A stretch of 64,000 bases of DNA from G963663315 sp965231905 (GTDB lineage: Bacteria > Pseudomonadota > Gammaproteobacteria > Arenicellales > Poriferihabitantaceae), in the NCBI GenBank assembly GCA_965231905.1, contig CBDDOO010000002.1, forward strand, positions 1,364,001-1,428,000, written 5' to 3'. Position numbers and translations under genes: made by a program. The notes beneath the pieces are model-generated. The model was not told where the DNA came from, made no database searches, and saw only the letters and a program-made list of their open reading frames with translations. Shown in pieces: positions 25,222 to 35,459 of the stretch (positions are counted from its first letter, which is position 1; every line of letters starts with the position of its first letter).

Positions 25222-26516
25222 ATCCGGCCAGGGTCCGATGTCCCGCCCTTTTCTTCTGCGCTCCCGCTTCCGGGCAGGGCAAGACGACGATTACCGCCGG
25301 TATTGCCAGATACCATCGAAATCAGGGTCGGGATGTCCGGGTCTTTAAAACCGGGCCGGATTATCTCGATCCCCTGATTCTGGAACGTGCTTCCGGGAAC
25401 CCCGTGGCTCAACTGGACCTTTGGATGGTTGGTGAGAAGGAGTGTCAGCAGATGCTGTTTGAGGCGGCCGGGCAGGCCGATCTGATTTTGATCGAAGGCG
25501 TCATGGGTATGTTTGACGGGAACCCGAGCGGCGCCGATCTGTCGGCCTGTTTCGACATACCGGTGGCGATTGTGATTGACGCGGCGGCAATGGCCGGGAC
25601 TTTCGGCGCGATTGCCCTGGGGCTGGCCAGTCACCGTCCTGAATTGACCATTGCCGGCGTGATCGGCAATAACCTGGCCAGCCGGCGCCACCAGGACCTG
25701 GTTGTCGAGGCGACGCCGGCTTCAATTCCATTGCTCGGCTGTGTCCGCCGTCATCCCGATGTTTCGCTTCCGGAACGTCATCTTGGGCTGGTCCATCCTG
25801 GCGAGGTGGATGATATCGACTGCCGACTGGACCGGCTGGCCGGAATCATGGAGCAGTCCGGGTTGACGGAACTGCCGCCCGCGGTGGAATTCCGGCCGGG
25901 CCGGACCCCGGCCATCAGACGGCAGTTACAGAACCGGGTGATCGCGGTTGCCCGTGACGATGCCTTTACCTTTATTTACGCGGCCAACATCAAACTGTTG
26001 CAGGATATGGGCGCCACCTGTGTCTGGTTCTCTCCCCTTGCCGATGAAGTCCTGCCCGACGCCGACGCTTTGTGGTTCCCCGGTGGCTATCCGGAATTGC
26101 ACCAGGAGCGGCTTGCAAAAAACCGACGGTTAATCGACCAGATTGTCCGTTTTTGTGAAAATGGCAAGAAAGTCCTCGCCGAATGTGGTGGAATGCTGTA
26201 CCTGATGGAATCCCTGACCGATATAAACGGCAAGCGCATGGACATGCTCGGTTTGATACCGGGACACGGGTTCATGCGGGAGCGGGGCGGCTGTCAGGGA
26301 ATGCAGACCGCGCCGCTACCCTGTGGTGACATCCGCGCCCATGCCCATCATCGCACCCGCTGTGAGGTAACCGTCCAGCCTGTCGCCTTCGGCAAGCGCG
26401 CGCGCCACGAGGCGCCGGGCGAACCCATCTGGCAGATCAATAATATTACCGCCAGCTATCTGCACTTTTACTTCCCTTCCAACCCGGACGCGATTGCCGC
26501 GTTGTTTACGGGATGA
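25215..26516 (+). CDS. cobB: Cobyrinate a,c-diamide synthase (CobB/CbiA)
   Basis: ATP- and glutamine-dependent amidation of the a and c side chains of the corrin ring. The 433-residue protein has an N-terminal dethiobiotin-synthetase-like domain (ASGQGKTTITAGIARY, KTGPDYLDP, EGVMGMFDG) and a C-terminal class I glutaminase domain with catalytic Cys in VLAECGGMLYLME and His in the C-terminal region (NNITASYLHFYF). ATG 25215 overlaps cobO by 7 nt; GTG 25218 is equally placed. It ends the visible cobalamin operon. Confidence 0.93.
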   Translation: MVNPARVRCPALFFCAPASGQGKTTITAGIARYHRNQGRDVRVFKTGPDYLDPLILERASGNPVAQLDLWMVGEKECQQMLFEAAGQADLILIEGVMGMFDGNPSGADLSACFDIPVAIVIDAAAMAGTFGAIALGLASHRPELTIAGVIGNNLASRRHQDLVVEATPASIPLLGCVRRHPDVSLPERHLGLVHPGEVDDIDCRLDRLAGIMEQSGLTELPPAVEFRPGRTPAIRRQLQNRVIAVARDDAFTFIYAANIKLLQDMGATCVWFSPLADEVLPDADALWFPGGYPELHQERLAKNRRLIDQIVRFCENGKKVLAECGGMLYLMESLTDINGKRMDMLGLIPGHGFMRERGGCQGMQTAPLPCGDIRAHAHHRTRCEVTVQPVAFGKRARHEAPGEPIWQINNITASYLHFYFPSNPDAIAALFTG

Positions 26517-26541
26517 ATGGTTGTTGTCCTGCCACCGATTC

Positions 26542-26571
26542 GGGGCGGGCACGGAGACCCGCCCCTACGAT
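26542..26571. repeat. Dispersed GC-rich hairpin repeat (copy 7)
   Basis: GGGGCGGGCACGGAGACCCG followed by CCCCTACGA, 25 bases after the cobB stop; possibly a transcript end structure. Confidence 0.7.
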
Positions 26572-26664
26572 CAGGGGAGGGTGGTACAGTGTGCGTAAAT
26601 GTTGCGTTTCAGTAATCTGTTCGTGGTATAGTCCGGGTTGATTAAACTCAAACGAGGGCAACCG

Positions 26665-27831
26665 GTGGATACAATAGCTATACCTTCTGCCTACACCGGC
26701 GGTTATGAAAAGGCTCGTCCGTATAATCAGGCGTTGGTTGATAACTACCTCAGGCACACCACAATAGGTGACCCCGACCTGGACACGTTGATGGAGGAAC
26801 TGGTTGCCGGGATGCCTCCGCAAAACCTGCAGCGATTCATCGGGGCTGGTATTGAGGGACATGATGACGTTCTGCGTAGTGCGCCGAAAGAACTGCGTGA
26901 TTATTTTGATAAAATCACCTCCCCCCCCCCCTGGCTCGACTACCAGGCTTTTGACCCGGCGATTCGCGCATTCAACAAGAATGTAGACCTCATGCTCGTC
27001 GCATTTGTTACCGGGGTATTGGTAGAGGGTTTTTCAACACTGATCGCCAAGTCTTTCAAGATTACCAATCGGGTGGGGGAGACTACCCGGCGCCTGAAGC
27101 AGAACAACCGCCACATGATGGAAATATTTTATCCTGACGGCCTGCATAGAGAGAACGATGGGTGGAAGCTGTCCATGCGTATTCGATTTGTTCATGCCCG
27201 GATCAGGAGCCTGCTGTCAAAATCGGACGATTGGAACCAGGAAGCCTGGGGCGCCCCGGTCAGCGCCGCGCATCTGGGTTTTGCCATCTCTGTCTTTTCC
27301 CAGCGCCTGTTGGAATACTCGCTGCGAGTGGGCGCCAAGTACAACGATGAAGAGCAGATAAGCTTCCTGGCCGTCTGGCGCTATGCCGGCTATCTCATGG
27401 GAATCCCTGAAACCATCCTCTATACCAACGGCGCCGAGGCGAAAGAAATATACAAGGTGGGTTATCTGTGTGAGCCGGAGCCGGACGCCGATTCGGTAGC
27501 GGTTGCGAATTTATTGATTCAAAGTATTCCGAATGTGGCGGGTGTGGAAGATCCGATTGAAAAAGAAAAGCTGAGAACCCTGGCCTACCGCCTTTCACGA
27601 GCGCTCATCGGAAAACAGTTCGCCGAGCGCTTCGAATTCCCAAAGAATTCTGCCGCTCCGGGAACACTGTTCTTTTTCCGGACGAAAGAGCGTTTCAAGC
27701 GACTCATGCATCACAGGAAGGTCAGAGCAAATAATTTTTCCCAGCTTCTCGAGATTTCGGTGTACGACAAGCATGGACTGAGTTACAGGATGCCGGACCA
27801 TGTTTACACATCCAAATCAAGCGAATGGTGA
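26665..27831 (+). CDS. DUF2236 / MpaB-like oxygenase family protein
   Basis: A 388-residue protein of the DUF2236 family, whose members include latex oxygenase Lcp and fungal MpaB, haem or metal enzymes that cleave prenyl chains. Family features: EGFSTLIAKSFKITNRVGET, then RRLKQNNRHMMEIFYPDGL, MRIRFVHARIRSLL and the charged C-terminus. GTG 26665 with GAGGG 6 bases upstream is preferred; a TTG at 26638 is the longer alternative. A run of eleven C (26921-26931) lies in the coding region. The RND exporter gene follows 27 bp downstream, so the two may act together on lipids or isoprenoids; the substrate is unknown. Confidence 0.75.
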   Translation: MDTIAIPSAYTGGYEKARPYNQALVDNYLRHTTIGDPDLDTLMEELVAGMPPQNLQRFIGAGIEGHDDVLRSAPKELRDYFDKITSPPPWLDYQAFDPAIRAFNKNVDLMLVAFVTGVLVEGFSTLIAKSFKITNRVGETTRRLKQNNRHMMEIFYPDGLHRENDGWKLSMRIRFVHARIRSLLSKSDDWNQEAWGAPVSAAHLGFAISVFSQRLLEYSLRVGAKYNDEEQISFLAVWRYAGYLMGIPETILYTNGAEAKEIYKVGYLCEPEPDADSVAVANLLIQSIPNVAGVEDPIEKEKLRTLAYRLSRALIGKQFAERFEFPKNSAAPGTLFFFRTKERFKRLMHHRKVRANNFSQLLEISVYDKHGLSYRMPDHVYTSKSSEW

Positions 27832-27858
27832 AAATCCCCGGTCACTGATGGAACGTTG

Positions 27859-30135
27859 ATGGAACGTTACATTGCGATCGTCCTGGGGCGCCGTTGGCTG
27901 GTCATGGCGCTCACGATACTGGTTATGTTGCTCGCGGCGTCCGGCGCCCGCTTTGTCACCACCACTAACGATTACCGCGTGATGTTCAGCGAGGATAATC
28001 CGGAACTCGCCGCTTTCACCGCCCTGGAGAACACTTATTCCGCTTCCAACAAGGCGTTGATCGCCATTACGCCGCAAGCCGGCTCGGTGTTTACACGCGA
28101 GGCGCTGGGCGTTTTTACAGAACTGACCGAGGCGGCCTGGCGCGCGCCTTATTCCAGCCGGGTGGACTCACTGACCAACTATCTCCATAGTGAAGCGGAT
28201 GGCGACGACCTGACTGTCGCCCCGCTCGTTGATGACGCGCAATCGCTGGGCGATGCCGACCTGGAACGGGTCGAGATGATTGCGTTGAGCGCAACCGATA
28301 TTGCCGGGCGGCTGGTCTCCCATGATGGACGCACAGGCGGGGTGGCGATCAATTTCATCCTGCCCGAAAATCCGGATCCGGCCGTTGTCGAAATTACCGA
28401 TTACCTTGATGCCCTGCTGGAGCAAGCCCGCGCAGACTATCCAGGCATGGATTTTTATCTGACCGGCGATGTGGTCATGCATCGCGCTTTCGCCGATGCG
28501 ACAAAGGATGATCTGCGGGTACTCACTCCGCTCGTGCTTCTCGCCATCATCGTGGTGACCATGGCGCTCCTGCGCTCGGTTCTGAGTACCGTGGCCATCG
28601 TCGCCGTACTCCTGTTCGCCGTCAATACCACCATGGGGTTTGCCGGCTGGCTCGGTACGGTGTTCAGCCCCACCAACGCGGGAGTTCCGATCATTGTGAT
28701 GGTGATAACCGTGGCGCATTCAATCCATATAGTGACCCATGTTTTATTGGGCATGAAGCGTCGTAATCTGACCCGGAACGCGGCGATTGCCGAGTCGCTT
28801 CGCATCAATGCCTGGCCGGTATTTCTTACCTCACTCACAACCATGATCGGGTTTCTCAGCCTGAATGCCTCGGATGCGCCGCCTTTTCATATCCTGGGCA
28901 ACCTGGTGGCGTTCGGCGTGTTGTGCGCCTTTGTATATTCCATGACGCTTCTGCCGGCGTTGCTCTCGGTTCTGCCGCTACGAGTATCGCCTGCCCAAAC
29001 CGGACGCCGCGACCTGTTTGAATGCCTTGCCGACTTCGTCATCGAAAAGCGGGCGCTCCTGCTGACCTCTCTCACCCTGGCGGCCATCGTTCTGATTACC
29101 GGCATTCCCCGTAATGAACTGACCGATAACTGGACGGAATATTTCGATGACCGTTATGAATTCCGGCGTGATACAGATTATGTTATTGACAATCTGACCG
29201 GTCTGGACCTGCTGGAATATTCGCTGGACGCGGGAAGTGAAGGCGGAATCACGGACCCTGGTTATCTGCGTCTGGTTGATGATTTCTCCAACTGGTACCG
29301 GGAGCAACCCGGAGTCAGACATGTCCAGGCTTTCCCGGATACCATGAAGCGTCTGAACCAGAACATGAACGGCGACGACCCGGCGTTCTACGTGTTACCG
29401 GATGCCCGGGAGCTCGCAGCCCAATACCTGTTGCTGTATGAGTTCTCACTTCCGTTTGGCAGCGACCTGAACGACCGCATCAATGTCGCAAAGTCCGCTA
29501 CGCGCATGACCGTCGTGGCGCGTGACCTGTCAACCCGGGATATTCGCGAACTGGACCAGCGGGCGCAGGCCTGGCTTCGCGCCAATGCGCCTGATTTTGC
29601 GACTGCCGCATCGGGCGTCAGCGTGATCTTCGCGCATATTTCCGAGCGTAATATCTACAGTATGTTACGCGGCACAATCATTGCCATGGCCCTTATTTCA
29701 CTGATCCTGATCGGGGTTTTCAGAAGCGTGCGGCTTGGTCTCGTCAGCCTGATACCCAATTTTATTCCCGCGGCCATGAGTTTCGGTCTATGGGGCTATC
29801 TGGTTGGTCACGTAGGTTTGGCTTCCTCGGTAGTCGTGGCCGTTACCTTCGGGATTATCGTCGACGATACTGTTCATTTCCTGAGCAAGTACCAGAAATC
29901 CCGCCGCGATGGCCTCCTTGCGCCCGAAGCCGTGCGTTCCACCTTGTCTACCGTAGGTCATGCGTTATCAACCACGACCGTGATTTTATCGGCGGGTTTT
30001 CTGGTGTTTGCCACCTCGGGATTCGAGCTGAGCTGGGCGCTTGGAATGCTGGTCGCTATTACCATCATTCTCGCGCTTGTTACCGATTTGTTGCTTCTTC
30101 CAGCTTTGTTGATTGCCTTCGACCGAAGAAATTGA
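27859..30135 (+). CDS. RND superfamily exporter, MMPL/HAE3 type
   Basis: A 758-residue inner-membrane transporter with two repeats, each one TM helix, a large periplasmic domain and five further TM helices. TM1 is RWLVMALTILVMLLAASGA. The second half repeats the arrangement, starting KRALLLTSLTLAAIVLITGI. GVPIIVMVITVAHSIHIVTH and TFGIIVDDTVHFLSKYQ are the conserved TM4 regions, with proton-relay Asp pair DD in the second. ATG 27859 follows GGA 6 bases upstream. MMPL/HAE3 proteins move lipids or hopanoids, which fits the DUF2236 partner. No membrane-fusion protein is nearby. Confidence 0.88.
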   Translation: MERYIAIVLGRRWLVMALTILVMLLAASGARFVTTTNDYRVMFSEDNPELAAFTALENTYSASNKALIAITPQAGSVFTREALGVFTELTEAAWRAPYSSRVDSLTNYLHSEADGDDLTVAPLVDDAQSLGDADLERVEMIALSATDIAGRLVSHDGRTGGVAINFILPENPDPAVVEITDYLDALLEQARADYPGMDFYLTGDVVMHRAFADATKDDLRVLTPLVLLAIIVVTMALLRSVLSTVAIVAVLLFAVNTTMGFAGWLGTVFSPTNAGVPIIVMVITVAHSIHIVTHVLLGMKRRNLTRNAAIAESLRINAWPVFLTSLTTMIGFLSLNASDAPPFHILGNLVAFGVLCAFVYSMTLLPALLSVLPLRVSPAQTGRRDLFECLADFVIEKRALLLTSLTLAAIVLITGIPRNELTDNWTEYFDDRYEFRRDTDYVIDNLTGLDLLEYSLDAGSEGGITDPGYLRLVDDFSNWYREQPGVRHVQAFPDTMKRLNQNMNGDDPAFYVLPDARELAAQYLLLYEFSLPFGSDLNDRINVAKSATRMTVVARDLSTRDIRELDQRAQAWLRANAPDFATAASGVSVIFAHISERNIYSMLRGTIIAMALISLILIGVFRSVRLGLVSLIPNFIPAAMSFGLWGYLVGHVGLASSVVVAVTFGIIVDDTVHFLSKYQKSRRDGLLAPEAVRSTLSTVGHALSTTTVILSAGFLVFATSGFELSWALGMLVAITIILALVTDLLLLPALLIAFDRRN

Positions 30136-30184
30136 TGATTCCCGATGATCAAGGGAATGACCGGAATCAGTCTGCAACCACCCC

Positions 30185-30222
30185 CGTAGGGGCGGGCGGG
30201 CACAGTGACCCGCCCCTACGAT
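30185..30222. repeat. Dispersed GC-rich hairpin repeat (copy 8)
   Basis: CGTAGGGGCGGGCGGGCACA with GTGACCCGCCCCTACG, a long near-perfect palindrome in the 297-bp gap between the exporter and the universal stress gene. The rest of this gap shows nothing recognisable. Confidence 0.75.
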
Positions 30223-30432
30223 CAAGGCCTGCCCTCGACTCCGATCGGGGGCCGGAGCCGGACAATTTTCTTGTTTTGATGGTCTAATATCTGTACACTG
30301 TGTGTTCTGCATGGGCGCCAATGAATTCCTGGCGGATATCAGGATACCAACCAGACCAAGCCCGGTTCTTTAGCTTGCGCTCAATTTCCAGGAATCTGAT
30401 CTTCGATTCGCAACCCGAAAACCGGAGGGAGT

Positions 30433-30867
30433 ATGTCTGATAAAATCCTCGTAGCTCTGGATGGAAGTGAAGGTGGAAAACGCGCATTGAGTGTCGCTGT
30501 TGACCACGCCAGACTTACCAAATCAAATCTTCTGCTGGCCTATGTCATTGACTGGTCGCCCTATAGTTTCCATACCCCCGAAGAATTATCGGAGCGTCAT
30601 AAACGGCGTGAGTCGGAAATTCAAAGGGCCAATGATTCAGTTCTTCATCCCGAAGCGTCTGCTCTCGCAGATTCCGGGATCAAGGTCGAGACTGTGGTTC
30701 GACACGGTAAAATTGCCGAAACCCTGATTGAACTCAGCGAAGAATATAATACTTCACAGATCTATATCGGCAAGCTTGGCGAGTCGCGGATGCGCTCCGT
30801 GATTTTTGGCAGTGTCACCGCCGCATTGGTACAGACTTCCGCCGTACCCGTCACTGTCGTCCCTTGA
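30433..30867 (+). CDS. Universal stress protein (UspA family)
   Basis: A 144-residue cytoplasmic protein with a single Usp domain. It begins MSDKILVALDGSEGGKRALS (ATP-type Usp signature). The end has IYIGKLGESRMRSVIFGSVT, close to the G-2x-G-9x-G(S/T) nucleotide motif, though the first Gly spacing is altered. GGAGG precedes the ATG by 4 bases. The symporter gene follows 74 bp downstream and may be co-transcribed. Confidence 0.9.
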   Translation: MSDKILVALDGSEGGKRALSVAVDHARLTKSNLLLAYVIDWSPYSFHTPEELSERHKRRESEIQRANDSVLHPEASALADSGIKVETVVRHGKIAETLIELSEEYNTSQIYIGKLGESRMRSVIFGSVTAALVQTSAVPVTVVP

Positions 30868-30941
30868 GGTTCCGGGGAACTATGCCAAAGAGTTTGATCA
30901 ACCGGGTCAAACAACACTTCACCATATATGAGGAAACTAAG

Positions 30942-32438
30942 ATGCGACAAATACTTGTAACACTTGGTTTGATGATTGTTTCGTTCAATGCCCATGCGGG
31001 AATTGATGACGCCATCAATGCCGCAACGGCGCCTGTCGCCGAACTGATCGGCCGAATTGTCTTTTTCAAAATTCCGGTTTTCGGAGCCCAGCTACCCGTG
31101 GTTGTTCTTTGGTTAGTGGCCGGAGCCGTATTTTTTACGGTTTACATGGGCTTTATCAATCTCCGTGGATTCAAACACGCGATTTCGCTGGCCAGGGGAG
31201 ATTATGCCGACCCGAACAGCAAGGGTGAGGTTTCACATTTTCAGGCGCTGGCCACAGCGGTTTCCGGAACCGTCGGGATCGGTAATATCGGTGGCGTGGC
31301 AGTCGCGGTCACGGTGGGCGGCCCCGGTGCAACGTTCTGGTTGATTCTGGCGGGGTTTTTGGGGATGTCGACCAAGTTTGTTGAATGTACCCTGGGTGTC
31401 AAATACCGCCAGGAGTTCAAGGATGGCCATGTGTCCGGTGGTCCGATGTATTACCTCAAGAAAGGGTTTTCCGATCGGGGGATGGAAGGATTCGGCAAAT
31501 TCATGGGTACGTTCTATGCCATTGGTATCTTTATTGGCGCGTTGGGAATCGGCAACATGTTCCAGTCGAATCAGGCTTATGTACAACTCAATAATGTATC
31601 CGGTGGAGCGCTGGATGGGTTAGGCTGGCTGGTAGGACTGGTTTTGGCCGCGGTCGTGTTCTCCGTCATTGTCGGCGGCATCAAATCAATTGCGCGGGTT
31701 ACTGAAAAAATTGTGCCATTCATGGCTGTTTTTTATTGTTTGTTCGCCATTATCGTGATTCTGATGAACGCGGGCACAATTCCACAGGTCATTATCAATA
31801 TTTTCAACGGCGCATTCACTGGAGAGGGGGTTGCGGGTGGCGCCCTTGGGGCCATGATTATTGGTTTCCAGCGCGCGGTATTTTCCAATGAGGCGGGTAT
31901 CGGTTCCGCTTCGATTGCCCACTCCGCAGTCAAAACAGACGAGCCAGTCACGGAAGGAATCGTTTCCCTGCTGGAGCCATTTATCGACACCATCATAATC
32001 TGTACCATTACCGCCCTGGTAATCGGAACTGCCCAGGTTGCAGAACCCGGTTTTGCCGGTAGCGCCCAGGGTGTTGCGATGACTTCGGCGGCATTTGAAC
32101 GTGAATTTTCATGGTTCCCGATTCCCCTGGCCTTCGCGGCGTTGCTGTTTGCCTTTTCAACCATGATTTCGTGGTCTTATTACGGACTCAAGGGCTGGAC
32201 TTACATGTTCGGTGAAAGCGTCAAGGGGCAGAATATCTACAAGATCATTTTCTGCGCCTTTGTGGCGTTGGGCTGTGTTGTCCAGTTAGGGCCGATTCTC
32301 GATATATCAGATGCCCTGGTATTCCTGATTTGTGTGCCCAACATCCTGGGTCTGTATTTCCTGGCCCCGATTGTCAAGCGGGAAATGAATTCCTACTTTG
32401 CGCGGGTTGCCAGTGGAGAAATCAGGAAATACAAATAA
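30942..32438 (+). CDS. Sodium:alanine/glycine symporter (AGCS family)
   Basis: A 498-residue Na+-coupled amino-acid importer. ATG 30942 is chosen because GAGG lies 8 bases upstream and the product begins with a hydrophobic signal-like helix (MRQILVTLGLMIVSFNAHAG). Family motifs: FQALATAVSGTVGIGNIGGVA (slightly more than one line, sodium-site region), GPGATFWLILAGFLGMSTKF, and SNEAGIGSASIAHSA. About eleven TM helices. A strong terminator follows. The gene faces ahcY. Confidence 0.9.
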   Translation: MRQILVTLGLMIVSFNAHAGIDDAINAATAPVAELIGRIVFFKIPVFGAQLPVVVLWLVAGAVFFTVYMGFINLRGFKHAISLARGDYADPNSKGEVSHFQALATAVSGTVGIGNIGGVAVAVTVGGPGATFWLILAGFLGMSTKFVECTLGVKYRQEFKDGHVSGGPMYYLKKGFSDRGMEGFGKFMGTFYAIGIFIGALGIGNMFQSNQAYVQLNNVSGGALDGLGWLVGLVLAAVVFSVIVGGIKSIARVTEKIVPFMAVFYCLFAIIVILMNAGTIPQVIINIFNGAFTGEGVAGGALGAMIIGFQRAVFSNEAGIGSASIAHSAVKTDEPVTEGIVSLLEPFIDTIIICTITALVIGTAQVAEPGFAGSAQGVAMTSAAFEREFSWFPIPLAFAALLFAFSTMISWSYYGLKGWTYMFGESVKGQNIYKIIFCAFVALGCVVQLGPILDISDALVFLICVPNILGLYFLAPIVKREMNSYFARVASGEIRKYK

Positions 32439-32460
32439 CCACTACCTATCATGCAGTGAT

Positions 32461-32488
32461 AAAAAGCCCGCGGTGACGCGGGCTTTTT

Positions 32489-32490
<2 letters not shown>
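32461..32490. terminator. Rho-independent terminator, usable in both directions
   Basis: AAAAAGCCCGCG, a GTGA loop and CGCGGGCTTTTTTT, between the convergent symporter and ahcY genes. A-tract and T-tract on the two sides let it end transcripts from both. The ahcY stop codon overlaps its last bases. Confidence 0.9.
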
Positions 32491-33907
<1,417 letters not shown>

Positions 33908-33948
33908 AATGGATTCTCTTTAGAATATGATACTGGATACCGGCCCGG

Positions 33949-35121
33949 TTAGCGGATTCCGGCATCTGCTTTCAAGGCGTCTGCCTTGTCGGTTCTTTCC
34001 CATAAAAATTCGGGTTCCGGGCGGCCAAAGTGACCATACGCCGCGGTATTGCGGTAGATCGGACGAAGCAGGTCCAGGCTTTGGACAATGGCCTTTGGCC
34101 GCAGGTCAAAATGCCGATTGACCAGCGCTTCGATTCTGTCGTCGTCAATTTTCCCGGTGCCGAAGGTTTCGACCATGACCGATACCGGTCTGGCGACACC
34201 GATTGCGTAGGCTACCTGAACCTCGCATTTATCGGCCAGGCCGGCAGCCACGATGTTTTTCGCCACGTAACGTGTGGCATAGGCGGCGGAACGGTCCACC
34301 TTCGAGGGGTCCTTACCGGAAAACGCGCCGCCGCCGTGGTGCGCTGAGCCGCCATAGGTATCGACAATGATTTTCCGGCCGGTCAGGCCGCAGTCAGCGA
34401 CCGGCCCGCCAATCTCGAAGCGGCCCGTCGGGTTGACCAGAAAACGGGTATTGGCGTCCAGCATATTGGCGGGCAATACCGGCTTGATGATTTCTTCGAT
34501 CACCGCTTCAGACAATTCTTCATTGCTGTCAATATCCGGGCTATGCTGGGTGGACAATACTACGGTGTCGATCGCGACCGGGGTGGCGCCTTCATATTTC
34601 ACGGTGACCTGGGATTTGGCGTCGGGCCGGAGCCAGGGCAGTTTCCCCGATTTGCGAACTTCTGACTGTCGGGCAACCAGGCGATGGGCGTAAGTAATCG
34701 GGAACGGCATCAGGACATCGGTTTCATTGCAGGCATAGCCGAACATCAGCCCCTGGTCGCCAGCGCCCTGATCCAGGTCAACTCCTTCGCCTTCATTGAC
34801 TCCCCGGGCGATGTCGGGGGATTGCTTGTCGAGCGAAACCAGCACGGCGCAGCTTTTGTGATCGAATCCCATGTCGGACGAGTTGTAGCCGATTTCGCCA
34901 ATCGTGTCGCGTACCACTTCCTGGAAATCCACTACGGCGTCGGTTGTGATTTCTCCAGCGACGATCGCCATGCCCGTCGTGACCATGGTTTCGCACGCGA
35001 CCCTGGACTTCGGGTCCTCGGCCAATAATGCATCGAGTATCGAATCCGAGATCTGGTCCGCAACCTTGTCCGGGTGACCCGCCGACACCGATTCTGATGT
35101 GAACAAATAAGATTTTGACAT
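33949..35121 (-). CDS. metK: S-adenosylmethionine synthetase
   Basis: Makes S-adenosylmethionine from methionine and ATP. The 390-residue protein starts at ATG 35121 (MSKSYLFTSESVSAGHPDKV); a longer frame adds seven unlikely residues. Signature motifs are GAGDQGLMFGYA and GGGAFSGKDPSKVDRS. GAGG lies 11 bases upstream of the start. It is the first gene of the metK-ahcY operon. The upstream region contains a possible structured leader and an AT-rich palindrome, described separately. Confidence 0.96.
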   Translation of the reverse strand: MSKSYLFTSESVSAGHPDKVADQISDSILDALLAEDPKSRVACETMVTTGMAIVAGEITTDAVVDFQEVVRDTIGEIGYNSSDMGFDHKSCAVLVSLDKQSPDIARGVNEGEGVDLDQGAGDQGLMFGYACNETDVLMPFPITYAHRLVARQSEVRKSGKLPWLRPDAKSQVTVKYEGATPVAIDTVVLSTQHSPDIDSNEELSEAVIEEIIKPVLPANMLDANTRFLVNPTGRFEIGGPVADCGLTGRKIIVDTYGGSAHHGGGAFSGKDPSKVDRSAAYATRYVAKNIVAAGLADKCEVQVAYAIGVARPVSVMVETFGTGKIDDDRIEALVNRHFDLRPKAIVQSLDLLRPIYRNTAAYGHFGRPEPEFLWERTDKADALKADAGIR

Positions 35122-35207
35122 TAATTTTATGACCTCAATCAATCAGTGCGCTGTCGGCGCAGTACCGTTAGCCTGTACCGCCAGGCGCGAAAAAATAAAT
35201 GGCCGGA

Positions 35208-35227
35208 ATATAAAGAAATCTTTATAT
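35208..35227. promoter_or_regulatory. AT-rich 20-bp palindrome upstream of metK
   Basis: ATATAAAGAAATCTTTATAT is a near-perfect inverted repeat (9-bp arms, 2-base centre), 87 bases before the metK start. Between it and metK, GCGCCTGGCGGTACAGGCTA with ACGGTACTGCGCC can fold into a GC-rich stem. It could be an operator or part of a regulated leader; it does not match the SAM or SAH riboswitches I know. Confidence 0.4.
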
Positions 35228-35306
35228 GATTCGATTGTAGCGCTTCCAGAACTACTTATACACCCGTCAGAATAAAAATGTCATCCTATTCCTTTCCCAT
35301 TCATTC

Positions 35307-35459
35307 TTGCACGGGCGGGCACGGAGACCCGCCCCCCCGTTCGGAGCCGGGGGCAGGCTCTACGATGTCGGATGGCGCCGGGGATGTCGGTTGTGGATTC
35401 CCGCATTTGCGGGAATGACGAGGTGAGGGCGGGATTGTACGTGGGGGCGGGAATGGCGC
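35307..35459. repeat. Direct repeat downstream of the DM13 surface-protein gene, with hairpins
   Basis: Contains hairpin copy 9 (GGGCGGGCACGGAGACCCGC, 35313-35332), GTTCGGAGCCGGGGGC, GATGTCGGATGGCGCCGGGG, the GGATTCCCGC...GCGGGAATGACG palindrome (35396-35421), and GGGGGCGGGAATGGCG. Nearly the same blocks occur in the same orientation at 37828-37942 on the other side of the gene. The rest of the 338-bp gap upstream (35122-35306) holds the metK leader. Confidence 0.75.

Noticed and set aside
35122..35230. Known SAH or SAM riboswitch before metK
   Set aside because: The conserved cores I know do not fit; only a generic stem is visible.
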